From JBAOHV01 sp964450685 (GTDB taxonomy: Bacteria > Actinomycetota > Acidimicrobiia > Acidimicrobiales > Microtrichaceae), in contig CAYVDN010000012.1 of assembly GCA_964450685.1 (NCBI GenBank), forward strand, positions 16,085 to 80,084: a DNA stretch of 64,000 nucleotides. Direction: 5' to 3'. Of this stretch, positions 16,039-29,385 are shown piece by piece (position 1 is the first letter of the stretch; each line of letters begins with the position of its first letter). Position numbers and translations under genes: made by a program. The notes under the pieces were generated by a model. That model was not told the origin of the DNA. It ran no database searches and was given only the letters and a program-made list of their open reading frames with translations.

Positions 16039-17046
16039 ATGGACGAGTTGCCTTCGCCCCAGATGCCAGACGCCGTCACCTTCCCCGGATGCAGCACCCC
16101 GGTGGCACCTCTGGGTGTGGGGACCTGGGCCTGGGGTGACTCCCGAACTTGGGGCATGGGCTCCTACGACCGCGCCGTCACCGAGGAGACGATCGCAGAA
16201 GCATGGCGCACCTCGTTGGCTGCCGGGGTCGGGTTCTTCGACACCGCCGAGGTGTACGGCTCCGGGGAGAGCGAGCGGATCCTCGGGCGGTTGCTGCGGA
16301 CCGAGCCGACCCGGCGCGATGGTCTGGTGATAGCAACGAAGTTCTGGCCGGCCCCGTGGCGGCTCGATGTCGGCAGAGCTCTTCGGAGTTCGCTCGAAGC
16401 CTCACTCGGCCGGCTGGGGGTGCCGTCAGTCGACCTCTACCAGATCCACGGCCCGATCAGCCTACGTTCGGCTTCGGCGCTCGCCGAGGCCTTGGCCGCC
16501 GTCGTCGACGCCGGGCTGACCCGGGCGGTGGGGGTGTCGAACTACTCAGTACGCGAGATGAACCGAATACACCGCGAGCTGGCTCGCCGGGACGTGCCGC
16601 TGGCGTCGAACCAGATCGAGTTGTCCCTACTTCGCACCCGTCCGTTGACCTCAGGGCTGATCGAGGCTTGCAGGGAGCTCGGTGTGTTGCCTATTGCATA
16701 CTCGCCGATTGGACAGGGCCGCTTGACCGGCAAGTACTCGGCACAGGATCCGCCGCCAGGCCGCCGGAACTTCTCGGCGCACCCTATGGAGGAGGTGGAC
16801 AAGGTGGTCGCGGTCGCGCGCGAGATCGGTGCGGCACACGGAGGTCGCTCTCCGAGCCAGGTAGCGCTGCGGTGGATCATCGACAAGGGGGCCGTTCCGA
16901 TTCCTGGCGCCAAGAACGCACAGCAGGCTGCCGACAACGCCGGAGCACTCGGATGGTCACTCGAAGATGCAGAGATGGCGGCACTCGACCGTGTGGCGCT
17001 GACCGGGACCAACTCCTGGGCCAATCGGTTCTGGCAGCACGGATAG
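16039..17046 (+). CDS. Aldo/keto reductase
   Basis: A 335-residue NADP-dependent aldo/keto reductase with the TIM-barrel catalytic tetrad visible: Asp and Tyr in FFDTAEVYGSGESE, Lys in VIATKFWP and His in DLYQIHGP. Further family signatures are AVGVSNYS, NQIELSLL, AYSPIGQGRLTGKY and the cofactor-binding IPGAKNAQQAADNAGAL near the C-terminus. The ATG at 16039 is chosen because the protein from there aligns with the usual family start (TFPGCSTPVAPLGVGTWAWG); an upstream in-frame ATG at 15958 overlaps the previous gene. The substrate is unknown. Confidence 0.92.
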   Translation: MDELPSPQMPDAVTFPGCSTPVAPLGVGTWAWGDSRTWGMGSYDRAVTEETIAEAWRTSLAAGVGFFDTAEVYGSGESERILGRLLRTEPTRRDGLVIATKFWPAPWRLDVGRALRSSLEASLGRLGVPSVDLYQIHGPISLRSASALAEALAAVVDAGLTRAVGVSNYSVREMNRIHRELARRDVPLASNQIELSLLRTRPLTSGLIEACRELGVLPIAYSPIGQGRLTGKYSAQDPPPGRRNFSAHPMEEVDKVVAVAREIGAAHGGRSPSQVALRWIIDKGAVPIPGAKNAQQAADNAGALGWSLEDAEMAALDRVALTGTNSWANRFWQHG

Positions 17047-17093
17047 ACCCAGCCCGCAGCGATGGGAAACCGAAGCTTGATGCTCGGTGTGGT

Positions 17094-17115
17094 CCGCCCG
17101 GTGATCGCCGGGCGG
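17094..17115. terminator. GC hairpin between convergent genes
   Basis: CCGCCCGG, a 6-base loop TGATCG, then CCGGGCGG, lying between the convergent aldo/keto reductase and arylsulfatase genes. There is no T tract, so it is only a candidate bidirectional terminator. Confidence 0.4.
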
Positions 17116-17120
17116 CCAGC

Positions 17121-19445
17121 TCAGTTGAGGTAGCGAACGTCGACGGTGTGGATGGTCCCGTCGAACGGGAACGGTGACCGGTCGTAGTAGTCGAGCGACA
17201 CAGACCCGCCCAGGCAGGTGCCGATGTCCAGGCAGTCGTTGGCGGTGAACAGCAGCGGGGCGCTGATCGGCACCTCGGCGGTGCCGACGACGTCGCCGTC
17301 GACCGACAGAGTGACGGTGAGCGGTCCTCCGGGTCGGGCCTCGGCGTACACGGTCTCGACCTCGATCGAGTGCCGACCGGCAGCCAGCCGCGCCTCGGAT
17401 CGGAACTTGGTGCGCATCAGGATGAACAGGTTGTACTCGTAGCAGAGGTACCCGTCGTCCATGTAGCAGGTCAGTCCACCGCCAGCACCGCCGAGCGCGT
17501 ACAACACGCCGTTGGCGTTGTCGCCGAACTCGGCGTCGATCACCAGGGAGTTGGCCCGGTTGCCGAGCGCCGGCGCGCAGAACTCCGGCATGCGCACGAT
17601 GTCACCGGTGAAGCTCCACTCGCGGTACGGCGTCGAGATGCGCATCTCGGGGTGGAACACCGGCACCCAGAGCCCGCCGCCGATCGGGTAGACGCTGTTG
17701 CGGGCGGCCTCGATGGCGAACACCTCCTTGAGCTGCGCCAGCTTCTCGGGGTGCTCGTCGGCCAGGTCGTGGGCCTGGGTCCAGTCCTGGTCCAGGTTGT
17801 ACAGCTCCCAGCGGTCCTGGTCGGGGGTCCAGTCCAGGATCCCCTCCGGCATGCCCGGCACCCACGGGGTGCGGGGCCCGAACGCCGAGGCCATCCAGCC
17901 GTCGTGATAGATCGCCCGGCTGCCCATGATCTCGAAGTACTGGGTGCGCAGGCGCCCCTCGGCGTCGGGGTCGTCGAAGGTGTAGGCGAAGCTCGTCCCG
18001 TCGAGCGGCTGCTGCTCGACGCCGCGCACAACCCGGGGCGGGGTGATGCCGAGGATCTCGTAGATCGTCGGGACCAGGTCGTTGCAGTGGTGGAACTGCG
18101 AGCGCGGCTTGGCGTCGGGTGCGATGTGGCCGGGCCAGCGCACAGCCATCGGGTTGCGTGTACCGCCCAGGTGCGACGCCAGCAGCTTCATACCCCTGTA
18201 CGGCGTGCTGCCCGCCCAGGCCCACGCAGCGTGGTACTGGTTGTCGGTCTTGGGTGAGCCGAGCACATCGAGGCCGCCGATCTCGTCCAGGGCCTTGATG
18301 TGCATGTCGACGGTGGTGGGGATGCCGTTCTGGGCGAGCAGCTCGCTGATCGTGCCGTTCTGGCCCTCACCCGACGAGCCGTTGTCACCCCAGATGTAGA
18401 AGATCAGCGTGTCGTCGCCGTAGCCGAGGCGCTCGACCTCGTCGATCAGGCGGCCGACCTGGAAGTCGGTGTACTCGGCGTAGCCGGCGGCGACCTCCAT
18501 CAGACGGCGCTGGAACGGACGCTCCTCCTCGGGGATGTCGTCCCAGGCGGCCAGGGTCGGGTCCCGTGGCGTCAGCTCGGCGTCCGCAGGGATCCAGCCC
18601 TGCGCCTTGGCGCGCTCGAAGACCCGCTCGCGGTAGGCGTCCCAGCCGTCGTCGAAGGCCCCGGCGTAGCGGTCTGCCCACTCCTTCATGACGTGGTGCG
18701 GACCGTGCAGGCACCCGCTGGCCCAGTACATGAAGAACGGCTTGTCGGCCTCGAAGGACTTGTGCTTGCGCAACCAGCCGATGGCGTCGTCGGCCAGGTC
18801 CTCGCTCAGGTGGTAGCCGTCCTCGGGGCGTTTGGGCGGCAGCACGCTGGTGGTGTTTCGCACCAGGTTCGGCTCCCACTGCGACGCCTCGCCGGCCAGG
18901 AAGCCGTAGAAGTACTCGAAGCCCTTCCCGGTCGGCCAGTTGTGGAACGGCCCGGCCGGGGTCGTCTCCTCGGCGGGGGTGTTGTGCCACTTGCCGAACG
19001 CCGCAGTTGAGTAGCCGTAGTCGGTGAGAACCTCGGCGGCGAGGGCGGTGCTGGTGGGGATGTGGCCCGAGTAGCCGTCCCAGTCGTTGGCCAGTTCGGC
19101 TATCTGGCCGTTGCCGATGCGGTGGTGGTTGCGCCCGGTCAACAGCGACGCGCGGGTCGGCGAGCACATCGCAGTCGTGTGGAACCGGTTGTAGCCGATG
19201 CCGTCGTTCAGGACGCGGGTCAGAGTGTCGGTGCGGACCTCACCCCCGAAGGTGGTCGGCAGCCCTGGCCCGGCGTCATCGATCAGGATCACCAGGATGT
19301 TCGGGGCGTCCTCGCGTAGTCGGCGTGGGTGCTCGCGGGGCTGGTAGGTCGACTCCTGCATCGTGCGACCGGCGATCGACGCTGACGGCGTCGGAGGGAA
19401 CGGCAGGTCGTCCTGGAGCGGGAGGTGCGGGTAGGTGGTCGACAT
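17121..19445 (-). CDS. Arylsulfatase (formylglycine-dependent, type I)
   Basis: A 774-residue arylsulfatase of the long actinobacterial type. After an N-terminal extension of about 45 residues come the metal site NILVILIDDAGPG, the active-site Cys94 in MCSPTRASLLTGR (C-x-P-x-R, converted to formylglycine), the catalytic Lys in AAFGKWHNTP, SGCLHGPHH and YIWGDNGSSGEGQNG. Residues after about 600 form a beta-rich accessory domain (LTCYMDDGYLCYEYN, VDGDVVGTAEVPI). No signal peptide is visible, so it is probably cytoplasmic. It stands alone, converging on the aldo/keto reductase. It differs greatly from the sulfatase at 12201-13769, so the two are not recent duplicates. Confidence 0.93.
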   Translation of the reverse strand: MSTTYPHLPLQDDLPFPPTPSASIAGRTMQESTYQPREHPRRLREDAPNILVILIDDAGPGLPTTFGGEVRTDTLTRVLNDGIGYNRFHTTAMCSPTRASLLTGRNHHRIGNGQIAELANDWDGYSGHIPTSTALAAEVLTDYGYSTAAFGKWHNTPAEETTPAGPFHNWPTGKGFEYFYGFLAGEASQWEPNLVRNTTSVLPPKRPEDGYHLSEDLADDAIGWLRKHKSFEADKPFFMYWASGCLHGPHHVMKEWADRYAGAFDDGWDAYRERVFERAKAQGWIPADAELTPRDPTLAAWDDIPEEERPFQRRLMEVAAGYAEYTDFQVGRLIDEVERLGYGDDTLIFYIWGDNGSSGEGQNGTISELLAQNGIPTTVDMHIKALDEIGGLDVLGSPKTDNQYHAAWAWAGSTPYRGMKLLASHLGGTRNPMAVRWPGHIAPDAKPRSQFHHCNDLVPTIYEILGITPPRVVRGVEQQPLDGTSFAYTFDDPDAEGRLRTQYFEIMGSRAIYHDGWMASAFGPRTPWVPGMPEGILDWTPDQDRWELYNLDQDWTQAHDLADEHPEKLAQLKEVFAIEAARNSVYPIGGGLWVPVFHPEMRISTPYREWSFTGDIVRMPEFCAPALGNRANSLVIDAEFGDNANGVLYALGGAGGGLTCYMDDGYLCYEYNLFILMRTKFRSEARLAAGRHSIEVETVYAEARPGGPLTVTLSVDGDVVGTAEVPISAPLLFTANDCLDIGTCLGGSVSLDYYDRSPFPFDGTIHTVDVRYLN

Positions 19446-19674
19446 CCGGTGAGCTCCTGTAGCGAGTTCGGTTCTCTGCGACGGCGGCCAGCTGGTGGGC
19501 CTGGTCGATGAGGAGTCACGTTCGATGATGACGATCGTGGCTCATGGCGCACGACATTTTGTCAGCGGCCGCGCACACCGGCCTCACCCGGATCGGGTGA
19601 GGCGACGCTCGAGGAGAGAGGTGCAGACTCGGCGATTGGTCGATAAACCCGATACCTCTGGGAGCCAAGCAACC

Positions 19675-21869
19675 ATGTCAGACGCTGAGTCCGCAAGCAG
19701 GAAGTCGCTGGTCGCTCTTGGCACAGTCGCGATCCTGGTGGTTGTCTTCGCCGTCTGCCTGATCAGCGCAGTGCAACTCCTGTTCCCCCGCGACATGGCC
19801 TTCGGGGTGACCGGGCCGTCACCGGTCGTCGAGGCGGTGCAGAAGAAGTTGGGGCTCGACGTCACGACCTACTCGTCGGCTTCGGATCTGGAGGCCGCCG
19901 CCCGCGCTGGTGATGTCTACGGTGGCTACGTCGTCGGATCGACATCGGACACGCTCCTCACGGTTCCGGCCAAGAGCTTCTTCGGTGACATCTACCTGAC
20001 CGCCGGGTTCGAGGATGCGGCTAAAGCCAACGGTCGGGAGCTCACCACCCAGAAGGTGGTGCCGCTGCCGACCTTTGACCGGACCGGCGGGGTGGTCGGA
20101 CTGCTGCTCCTGCCGACCCTGATCGGCGGCTACATGGTTGCCTCGTTGCTGTACTCCACCAGCCAACGCGCCGCGGTGCCCGGCCGCATCGGCCTGGTCG
20201 CGGCGTTCTCGGCCGCCACCGCAGTGATCACCGGCGTCGTCGCCGGCCCGATCCTGGGCGCCATCCCGACATCGAACATGTGGACGCTGATCCCGTGCTT
20301 CTTCCTGGTGACAGCGGCCGTGAGCCTCTCCGCGGTCGCGTTGCAGGCGTTGGTCGGCAAGTTCGGGTCGCTGCTCGTTGCGCTCCTGTTCATCGTCATC
20401 GGTGGAGCGGGAGCGGGCGGCGGGGGTGTCTCGCTGCTGCCTACCTACTGGCAGAGGCTCGGCAATCTCTTCCCTCCCCGCCACGCCATCGAGCTCTACC
20501 GCAACGTGCGCTACTTCGGCGGCCACAACATCGCGATGCCGGTGCTGGTCCTGTCGATCTACGCGGCGATCAGCCTGGCCGTGATCGTGGCCCGGACGCG
20601 GCGAGGTGAACAGCTGACCGCCGAGACCGCGACCGACGTGGAGGCAGAGACAAACGCCGCCCCGGACGCACCGGCATCGAACCCGCCGCGACGACGCCTG
20701 GTCCCCAAGGACCTGATCGCTCCCGTCGTGTTCTCGCTGCTGCTCACGTCGTTGTTCGCTCTCAACTACACGAGCTCGGGCCACGAGCCCGTGGCCGACG
20801 ACATGCCCTTCGGCGTGGTCGGCCCCACCACGCTCGCCGATGCAGCTCAGAACGACCTCTTCTCACTCGATCTGAGCCAGTACGACACCACCGACGACGC
20901 CACCGCGGCGATGGACCGCGGCGAGGTCTACGGCGTGCTCGACGCCACGGGTCCGTCTCCGCAGTTGACGGTGGTGAGCTCGATCAGCGACCTCTCGCCA
21001 CTCGACATCGCCGACAACTTCGAGAAGGCAGCAGCGAAGGCCGGGGAGCAGTTGAAGGTCGAGTCCTATGCCCCGACCCCGCTGGCGCCCAAGGATCCGT
21101 TCGCTCTCGTTCCCGCCACAGTCCTGGTAGCGCTGCTCGTGGGTGGCTACATGTCGGCGGCCATGCTGACCAACTCGGTGGGATCCGCGTCCGGGCGGTG
21201 GCGCGGACTGTGGCTGCTCGGATTCGCCGCGGTCACTGGACTTCTGGTCGATGCAGCCATCACGTACTGGCTGGACGGGTTTCCGGCAGACGCGTTCTGG
21301 ATCGCCTGGCCGATCCTGTCGCTCATCATCCTGGTGGTCTCGTTGTTCACAGCGGTTCTGCGCCGAGTTCTCGGTCCCGCCGGCATCGTGGTGACCCTGA
21401 TCGTCGTGCTCCAGTTCGGCAACCCGTCGTCGGGCGGCTCCAACGGCGCGGCGTACCTGACGCCTTTCTGGAATGGCATCGGGCCCTTTCTGCCACCCCG
21501 CAACGCCTATGTCCTGCTTCGCAACACGCTGTACTTCGACGGCCACGGCATCGCTCAGGCCCTGACGGTGCTGGCCGTCTACGCCGTGGTCGGGGCTGCT
21601 GTCTTGATGTTCCTCGACTGGTACCGCTCACCGGAGCTCGAGGCNNNNNNNNNNNNNNNNNNNNNNNNNNNNNNNNNNNNNNNNNNNNNNNNNNNNNNNN
21701 NNNNNNNNNNNNNNNNNNNNNNNNNNNNNNNNNNNNNNNNNNNNTCGGGGCTGCTGTCTTGATGTTCCTCGACTGGTACCGCTCACCGGAGCTCGAGGCG
21801 CCCGGCCTCGACACCGACGACGCCACCGGAGCGGCTACCACGGCGATCCCGGTCGGTCCGATCCCGTGA
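19675..21869 (+). CDS. Internally duplicated YhgE/ABC-2-like membrane protein (split by an artefactual gap)
   Basis: A membrane protein built from two similar halves. Each half has one N-terminal transmembrane helix, a soluble domain of about 130 residues beginning D-D/R-MPFGVxGP, and a block of about five helices with VGGYM..A..LL/TNS and a closing PPRxAxxLxRNxxYFxGH motif. The layout resembles YhgE/Pip or ABC-2 permeases. The N run at 21645-21744 and the 55 bases after it are artefacts: 21590-21644 and 21745-21799 are identical. Removing those 155 bases leaves 2040 bases, an intact frame of 679 residues ending AIPVGPIP. The P-type ATPase gene starts 40 bases later. The substrate is unknown. 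Confidence 0.75.
21645..21744. other. Artefactual 100-N gap between overlapping contig ends
   Basis: The 55 bases before the gap (21590-21644) and the 55 after it (21745-21799) are identical, so the two contigs overlap and there is no missing sequence. Collapsing them restores one uninterrupted reading frame. Confidence 0.95.
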
Positions 21870-21909
21870 GCGGCCACACGACGCTCCAACAGCCGGCGAC
21901 GAGCCCCAC

Positions 21910-25197
<3,288 letters not shown>

Positions 25198-26395
25198 CAC
25201 GACCGCCCTCGACCACGTGTCGGACCTCCCACCGCTCGTCCTGCACGGGTTAGTTGCGATAGCGGACCCGGTACGGCCTGCTGCCGCGGCCGCGGTCGAG
25301 GTGCTGCAGGGGGCAGGGGTTCACATGGCGATGATCACCGGCGACCACCCGAGCACTGCCGAGGCGATCGCCGCGGAGCTGGGCATGCTCAACGGCAGCG
25401 TCGTGCTCACCGGCACCGACATCGAGTCCATGGAGGACGACGAGTTGGACCGGGTGATCGGCGACACCGCGGTGTTCGCCCGTGTGACCCCTCTGCAGAA
25501 GGTCCGCATCGTCAGCTCCTACCAGCGCATCGGGCGACCGGTGGCCATGACCGGCGACGGAGCGAACGACGCCGCGGCCATCCGGCTGGCCGATGCAGGC
25601 ATCGCCCTCGGTGGCCGGGGGAGCGACGCCGCCCGCGCCAGCGCTGACCTGATCGTCGCCGACGACCGCATCGAGACCATCGTCGACGCGGTGGTGGAGG
25701 GGCGAGCGATGTGGGAGTCGGTCCGCGGGGCGGTCGCCATCCTCGTCGGCGGCAACCTCGGGGAGATGGGCTTCACCCTGGCCGGCACCGCCCTGGGCGG
25801 ACAGGCCCCGCTCAACCCGCGGCAGCTGCTCCTGGTCAACCTGCTCACCGACATGGCCCCGGCGCTGGCCATCGCGTTGCGGGAACCCGATCACGTCACC
25901 CCCGAGGTGCTGTTGAAGGCAGGGCCCGACGCGTCCCTCGGCACCGCACTGACCCGCGACATCGCCGTGCGCGCCGGCACGACCGCCGCTGCCGCCACCA
26001 GCGCTTACCTCATCGCCCGGCTGAGCGGAACCCCGACCCGGGCGCGCACCGTGGGGCTGGCCGCCCTCGTCGGCACGCAGCTGGCCCAGACGGTCGTCGC
26101 CGGCGGCACCGGCCCCGTGGTCCTCGCCGCCACCGGGATCAGCGTCGCCGCTCTGGTGACGGTGGTGCAGGTGCCGGGACTGAGCCAGTTCTTCGGCTGT
26201 CGCCCGATGGGCCCCGTCGGTTGGGGCATCGCCGTCGGGGCCACCGCCGGGGCCACCGCCTCGTCGATCGTCCTGCCCTGGATGGCCGAACGCGCCGGCC
26301 ACGCGGTCGTCGATGCCTCCACCCGCCTGGGCGAGGCCTTACCGGTGCGTCTCCCCTTAGTCCCGTCCACCCCACCCCGAGGAGCACACCCATGA
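25198..26395 (+). pseudogene. CtpI-like P-type ATPase, C-terminal part after a frameshift
   Basis: This open frame (readable from about 25190) encodes the rest of the ATPase: VLHGLVAIADPVRP, ITGDHPSTAEAIA, MTGDGANDAAAIRLADAGIAL (the hinge Asp residues) and the last six transmembrane helices including NPRQLLLVNLLTDMAPALAIA. Homologues have a stretch of roughly 15-40 residues between KGAPETVLPLC and this part (a V-x-x-L-x-x-x-G-L-R-V-L-A-V type segment) that is absent here. A small deletion with a frame change, either real or from assembly, therefore separates the two parts. If translated alone it might start at GTG 25217, but it would not be a working pump. Confidence 0.75.
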
Positions 26396-26613
26396 ACCTG
26401 ATCCCCATCGCCATCGGCGCCACGGTGGTAGCCGTCGTCCCCCCTCTTCGACAGCGGGTCGTCCCTGTAGCGGCCGCGACCGTGGGAGCGGTGGCCAGTA
26501 CCGGTTCGACCGCCGTCGTCAGCGCGGTCGGTGTGGCGGTCGCCGCCGCCGAGGGTGTGGTCGCGATCGGCCGGGCCGCGGTACAGGGGCCATCGGATCC
26601 CGACGAGAGCTGA
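26392..26613 (+). CDS. Small hydrophobic protein after the P-type ATPase
   Basis: A 73-residue protein beginning MNLIPIAIGATVVAVVPPLR and continuing as Ala/Val-rich hydrophobic sequence (AAATVGAVASTGSTAVVSAV, VAVAAAEGVVAIG), with a short acidic end. It has one or two possible membrane segments. Its ATG overlaps the ATPase stop (ATGA) and a GGAGCACACCC ribosome-binding region lies inside the ATPase gene, so it belongs to that operon. It could be a small accessory subunit, but I recognise no family. Confidence 0.55.
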   Translation: MNLIPIAIGATVVAVVPPLRQRVVPVAAATVGAVASTGSTAVVSAVGVAVAAAEGVVAIGRAAVQGPSDPDES

Positions 26614-26694
26614 ACCGACGCCCTGCCGACCAGCTCCTGTCGTGGGCACAGAGCCTCATGTGGCCAGAGCCGTCGTGTGACCAGGGCGTCAGGC

Positions 26695-28932
26695 TTAGGG
26701 CAGGAGTCCGGCTGATCTCGCGGCCGTCACCGCCTGAGCCCGGGAGGTCACGCCCAGCTTCCGGTAGATCGCGGTGGTGTGGGTCTTCACGGTGTTGCGG
26801 CTGAGGTGAAGCTCCGAAGCGACCAGCCCCAAGGGGAGGTGCGTCGGGAGATAGGCCAGCACCCGGCGCTCCGCCGCGGTCAACGGCTCGACACCGATCG
26901 CCTCCCCGTCCGGCGAGGAACCGACGGTGTTCACCAGCTCGTCGAGCTGGGCGTTGAGGAACGTCGCCGACCCGTCACGGCTTCGGGTGTGTCGCGCCTC
27001 GGCTATCCAGCGTTGAGCTTCTCCCCGATCGCCGAGGGTGACCGCGGTACGGGCCAGCAGCACCTGGGCGAGCAACGCGGTGCGGGGCGACATGCCACCC
27101 ATCTGGTCGATGGTGGCACCGGCGACGGCCGCCGTCCGACGAGCGTGCTCCGGTCGTCGAGCCAGAGCCGCGAAGAGCGCGTCGATGGCGTACACCGCCA
27201 CCGCGGGCGGGAAGCGGTCGAGGTGGTGACGATCCGCCGTCGCCCGCGCTGAACGGATCCAGTGCTCCCCGTCGTCGATCCGACCGTCGTGAAGGGCCAG
27301 CAGCGCGAGCTGGGCCTGACCGACTGCGTCGATGTACGGCGCCCCGGAACTGGCGGTGACCGCCTCCTCGAGCCGGACCCGAGCGAGGTCGAGCTCGCCG
27401 AGCATCGCGTAGGCGGAGCCCTGGGTCCCGGTTGCGAGCGTCCACCACGGGTTGCGTTCCGGACCGCCGGCACGACGGACGATCTCCGCGTCGTCGATCA
27501 CCGCATCGACGCCACCCTCCGCCATGATCATGCGCGCCGCGGCCAGTGCCACCTCGGCGCTCGGCGACCCGTCCGCCAGGGGTCCCTGCACGTCGCTGCG
27601 GGAGGCCGCCTCGCAGGCCCGGACCGCAGCCGGACGGTCGCCGGAGGCGATCGCGAACCACGCCGCGGCGATTGCGGCCTCGGGGTGCTGCTCAACGGCG
27701 TCCTCGCTCAGCAGCAGCAGCCATTCGCCCAGCAGCGCAACCCGCCCGTCGAACCACCGGTCGAGCGCGGCACCCAGGACCAGACCCGCGGCCCTTTCCC
27801 GGTCCCCAGCCCGCACCGCGTGGCGCACCGCCTGATCCACATCGCCGGATTTGGCCCGGATCTCACACGCACGGCCCTCGAGCCGACTGGCCCGGCCGGG
27901 ACTGCTGCGGTGCAACCGCTCGAGGAGGTGATCGCGCAGCAGGTGGTGGTAGCGGTACCGACGACCCTCGTGGTCGAGAGGGATCAGCAACAGGTTCCCG
28001 CTCTCCTCGATCACCCGTAGTTGCTGCTCGCACCCTTCCTGCTCCAGGAGGTCAGCGAGCTCCTCGGCGTCCATCGAGTCCAGGACAGCAGAGCCTTCCA
28101 TGAACGACACGAGCGCCGGGTCGCTACCAGCGAGCACCTCCTCGACGAGGTACTCAGCGACCAGTTCATCCCGACCCGAGAACTCCTGCAGTGAGCGACC
28201 CTGAGCCAAGACCAGCGAAGCCAAGTGGAGCCCCCCGGGCCACCCCTCGGTGAAGTCGACCAGCTTCAGCAGGTCATCGTCATCTATGACGAGGCCGACG
28301 CGCTCGAGCAGTTCGGCGGCCTCCGACGTGCACATTGCAAGATCGTCTACACCGACCCGATGTACCCGACCAGCCATCCGCTGACGGCCGAGTGCAACCG
28401 AATTGCTTCGTCCGACGAGAGCGATGGTCGACTCGGTGGGAAGCGCCGCTGACAGTTCGGCAACCGCTCGTGCTGACGACGTGTCGGTCAGAAGGTGGAC
28501 GTCGTCGAGTACCAGGACGCACGGCGACCGCTCGGCAACCGTATTGGCGATCAGGAGAAACAGATCGCTGGCCGCGGATCCAGCAGCACCCAGGAGTGAT
28601 GAAACCTCATCGTCGGAGAGCGGATCGATCCTTCCGAGCGCAAGCGCGATGTGGCGAGCGAGATGAACCGGATCGCCGTCAGCCTGGGTGAGTTGCACCC
28701 AGGCGTACGGTCGTGGGTCGGATTCGGCACAGAGGCGGATGAGAGACGACTTGCCGAACCCCGGGGGTGCCGAGACCTCCAGGACCGGCCGGGCTCCATC
28801 GAGAGCCCGCTTGACCACTAGGTCACGATCGATCAGCTCGGGTCGCAGCGGAGGCAACACGTAGTAGGAGACAGGGATGTCGGCAGTCGCGACAGCCAGT
28901 GTCACGGCGGCATCATCGTTGCCAGGTTCCAT
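26695..28932 (-). CDS. LuxR family regulator, MalT/LAL type
   Basis: About 745 residues with the layout of large ATP-binding LuxR (LAL/MalT-like) regulators. The N-terminal ATPase has a Walker A SAPPGFGKSSLI and Walker B CVLVLDDVHLL. A long helical, TPR-like middle runs from about residue 370 to 650. The C-terminal LuxR helix-turn-helix is LTAAERRVLAYL, LVASELHLSRNTVKTHTTAIYRKLGV. The inducer is not evident. The ATG at 28932 is preferred; an in-frame GTG at 28959 would add nine residues. It lies 76 bases downstream of the CstR-like gene on the same strand and might be partly co-transcribed with it. It also sits convergent to the ATPase operon. Confidence 0.88.
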   Translation of the reverse strand: MEPGNDDAAVTLAVATADIPVSYYVLPPLRPELIDRDLVVKRALDGARPVLEVSAPPGFGKSSLIRLCAESDPRPYAWVQLTQADGDPVHLARHIALALGRIDPLSDDEVSSLLGAAGSAASDLFLLIANTVAERSPCVLVLDDVHLLTDTSSARAVAELSAALPTESTIALVGRSNSVALGRQRMAGRVHRVGVDDLAMCTSEAAELLERVGLVIDDDDLLKLVDFTEGWPGGLHLASLVLAQGRSLQEFSGRDELVAEYLVEEVLAGSDPALVSFMEGSAVLDSMDAEELADLLEQEGCEQQLRVIEESGNLLLIPLDHEGRRYRYHHLLRDHLLERLHRSSPGRASRLEGRACEIRAKSGDVDQAVRHAVRAGDRERAAGLVLGAALDRWFDGRVALLGEWLLLLSEDAVEQHPEAAIAAAWFAIASGDRPAAVRACEAASRSDVQGPLADGSPSAEVALAAARMIMAEGGVDAVIDDAEIVRRAGGPERNPWWTLATGTQGSAYAMLGELDLARVRLEEAVTASSGAPYIDAVGQAQLALLALHDGRIDDGEHWIRSARATADRHHLDRFPPAVAVYAIDALFAALARRPEHARRTAAVAGATIDQMGGMSPRTALLAQVLLARTAVTLGDRGEAQRWIAEARHTRSRDGSATFLNAQLDELVNTVGSSPDGEAIGVEPLTAAERRVLAYLPTHLPLGLVASELHLSRNTVKTHTTAIYRKLGVTSRAQAVTAARSAGLLP

Positions 28933-29008
28933 CCCGGAGGCAACGTTAGCTTCGACCACAGGTTCGTCCCGTGGGCGCCCGACTCCGCCGGCGAGTCAGG
29001 GCGCCGGC

Positions 29009-29278
29009 TCAGCCGAGTCGCATGAACATCTTCTCGACCTCGGCGAGGGGATAGCCCTCGGCCTCGGCGCGTTCAGGGTCGGTGAGGCAGTAGACGAGTC
29101 CGGCACTGACCAAGCGGAAACCGGCCTGTTCCATCGCACGTGTGGCTGCAGACAGCTGGGTGACGATCTCCTTGCAGTCCCGTCCCTCGTCCAACATCCG
29201 CTCGACCGCGGCCACCTGTCCGGCGGCGCGCCTCAGCCGCTTGCGCACGTCTGTCACCACGTCCTCGGGGAGTTCCAT
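29009..29278 (-). CDS. CsoR/CstR family repressor, probable persulfide sensor
   Basis: An 89-residue all-helical DUF156 (CsoR) repressor. The first ligand Cys35 (GRDCKEIV) and the second Cys64 (GLVYCL) are present, but the His that completes the Cu(I) site of CsoR, four residues before the second Cys, is Gly60 here. Two Cys without the His is the pattern of CstR, which senses persulfides by forming Cys-Cys polysulfide links. It is divergent from a persulfide dioxygenase-rhodanese gene, and two palindromic sites of the right type lie between the two starts. The function as a sulfide/persulfide-responsive repressor follows from family knowledge plus context. Confidence 0.88.
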   Translation of the reverse strand: MELPEDVVTDVRKRLRRAAGQVAAVERMLDEGRDCKEIVTQLSAATRAMEQAGFRLVSAGLVYCLTDPERAEAEGYPLAEVEKMFMRLG

Positions 29279-29316
29279 CGGCCGACACCTCCTGATCTCG
29301 CACTACACTCTAGTGC

Positions 29317-29332
29317 ATACCCCAAGGGGTTT
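29317..29332. promoter_or_regulatory. CsoR/CstR-type operator, site 1 (imperfect)
   Basis: ATACCCCAAGGGGTTT, matching the CsoR-family operator pattern ATACCC...GGGTAT with an imperfect right half. It lies 38 bases upstream of the repressor's start codon and 22 bases from site 2. It probably serves autoregulation. Confidence 0.65.
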
Positions 29333-29338
29333 CCTCCT

Positions 29339-29354
29339 ATACCCCAGTGGGTAT
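29339..29354. promoter_or_regulatory. CsoR/CstR-type operator, site 2 (perfect)
   Basis: ATACCCCAGTGGGTAT, a perfect palindrome of ATACCC and GGGTAT around CAGT. It lies 31 bases upstream of the GTG of the persulfide dioxygenase gene, where bound repressor would block that promoter. Confidence 0.75.
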
Positions 29355-29385
29355 ACTCTGAGTCTGGACTCGAGAGGAGATCGCC

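Noticed and set aside
21590..21799. A true 55-bp direct repeat in the permease gene
   Set aside because: The two copies sit exactly at the edges of a 100-N placeholder, and removing one restores the frame, so it is an unmerged contig overlap.
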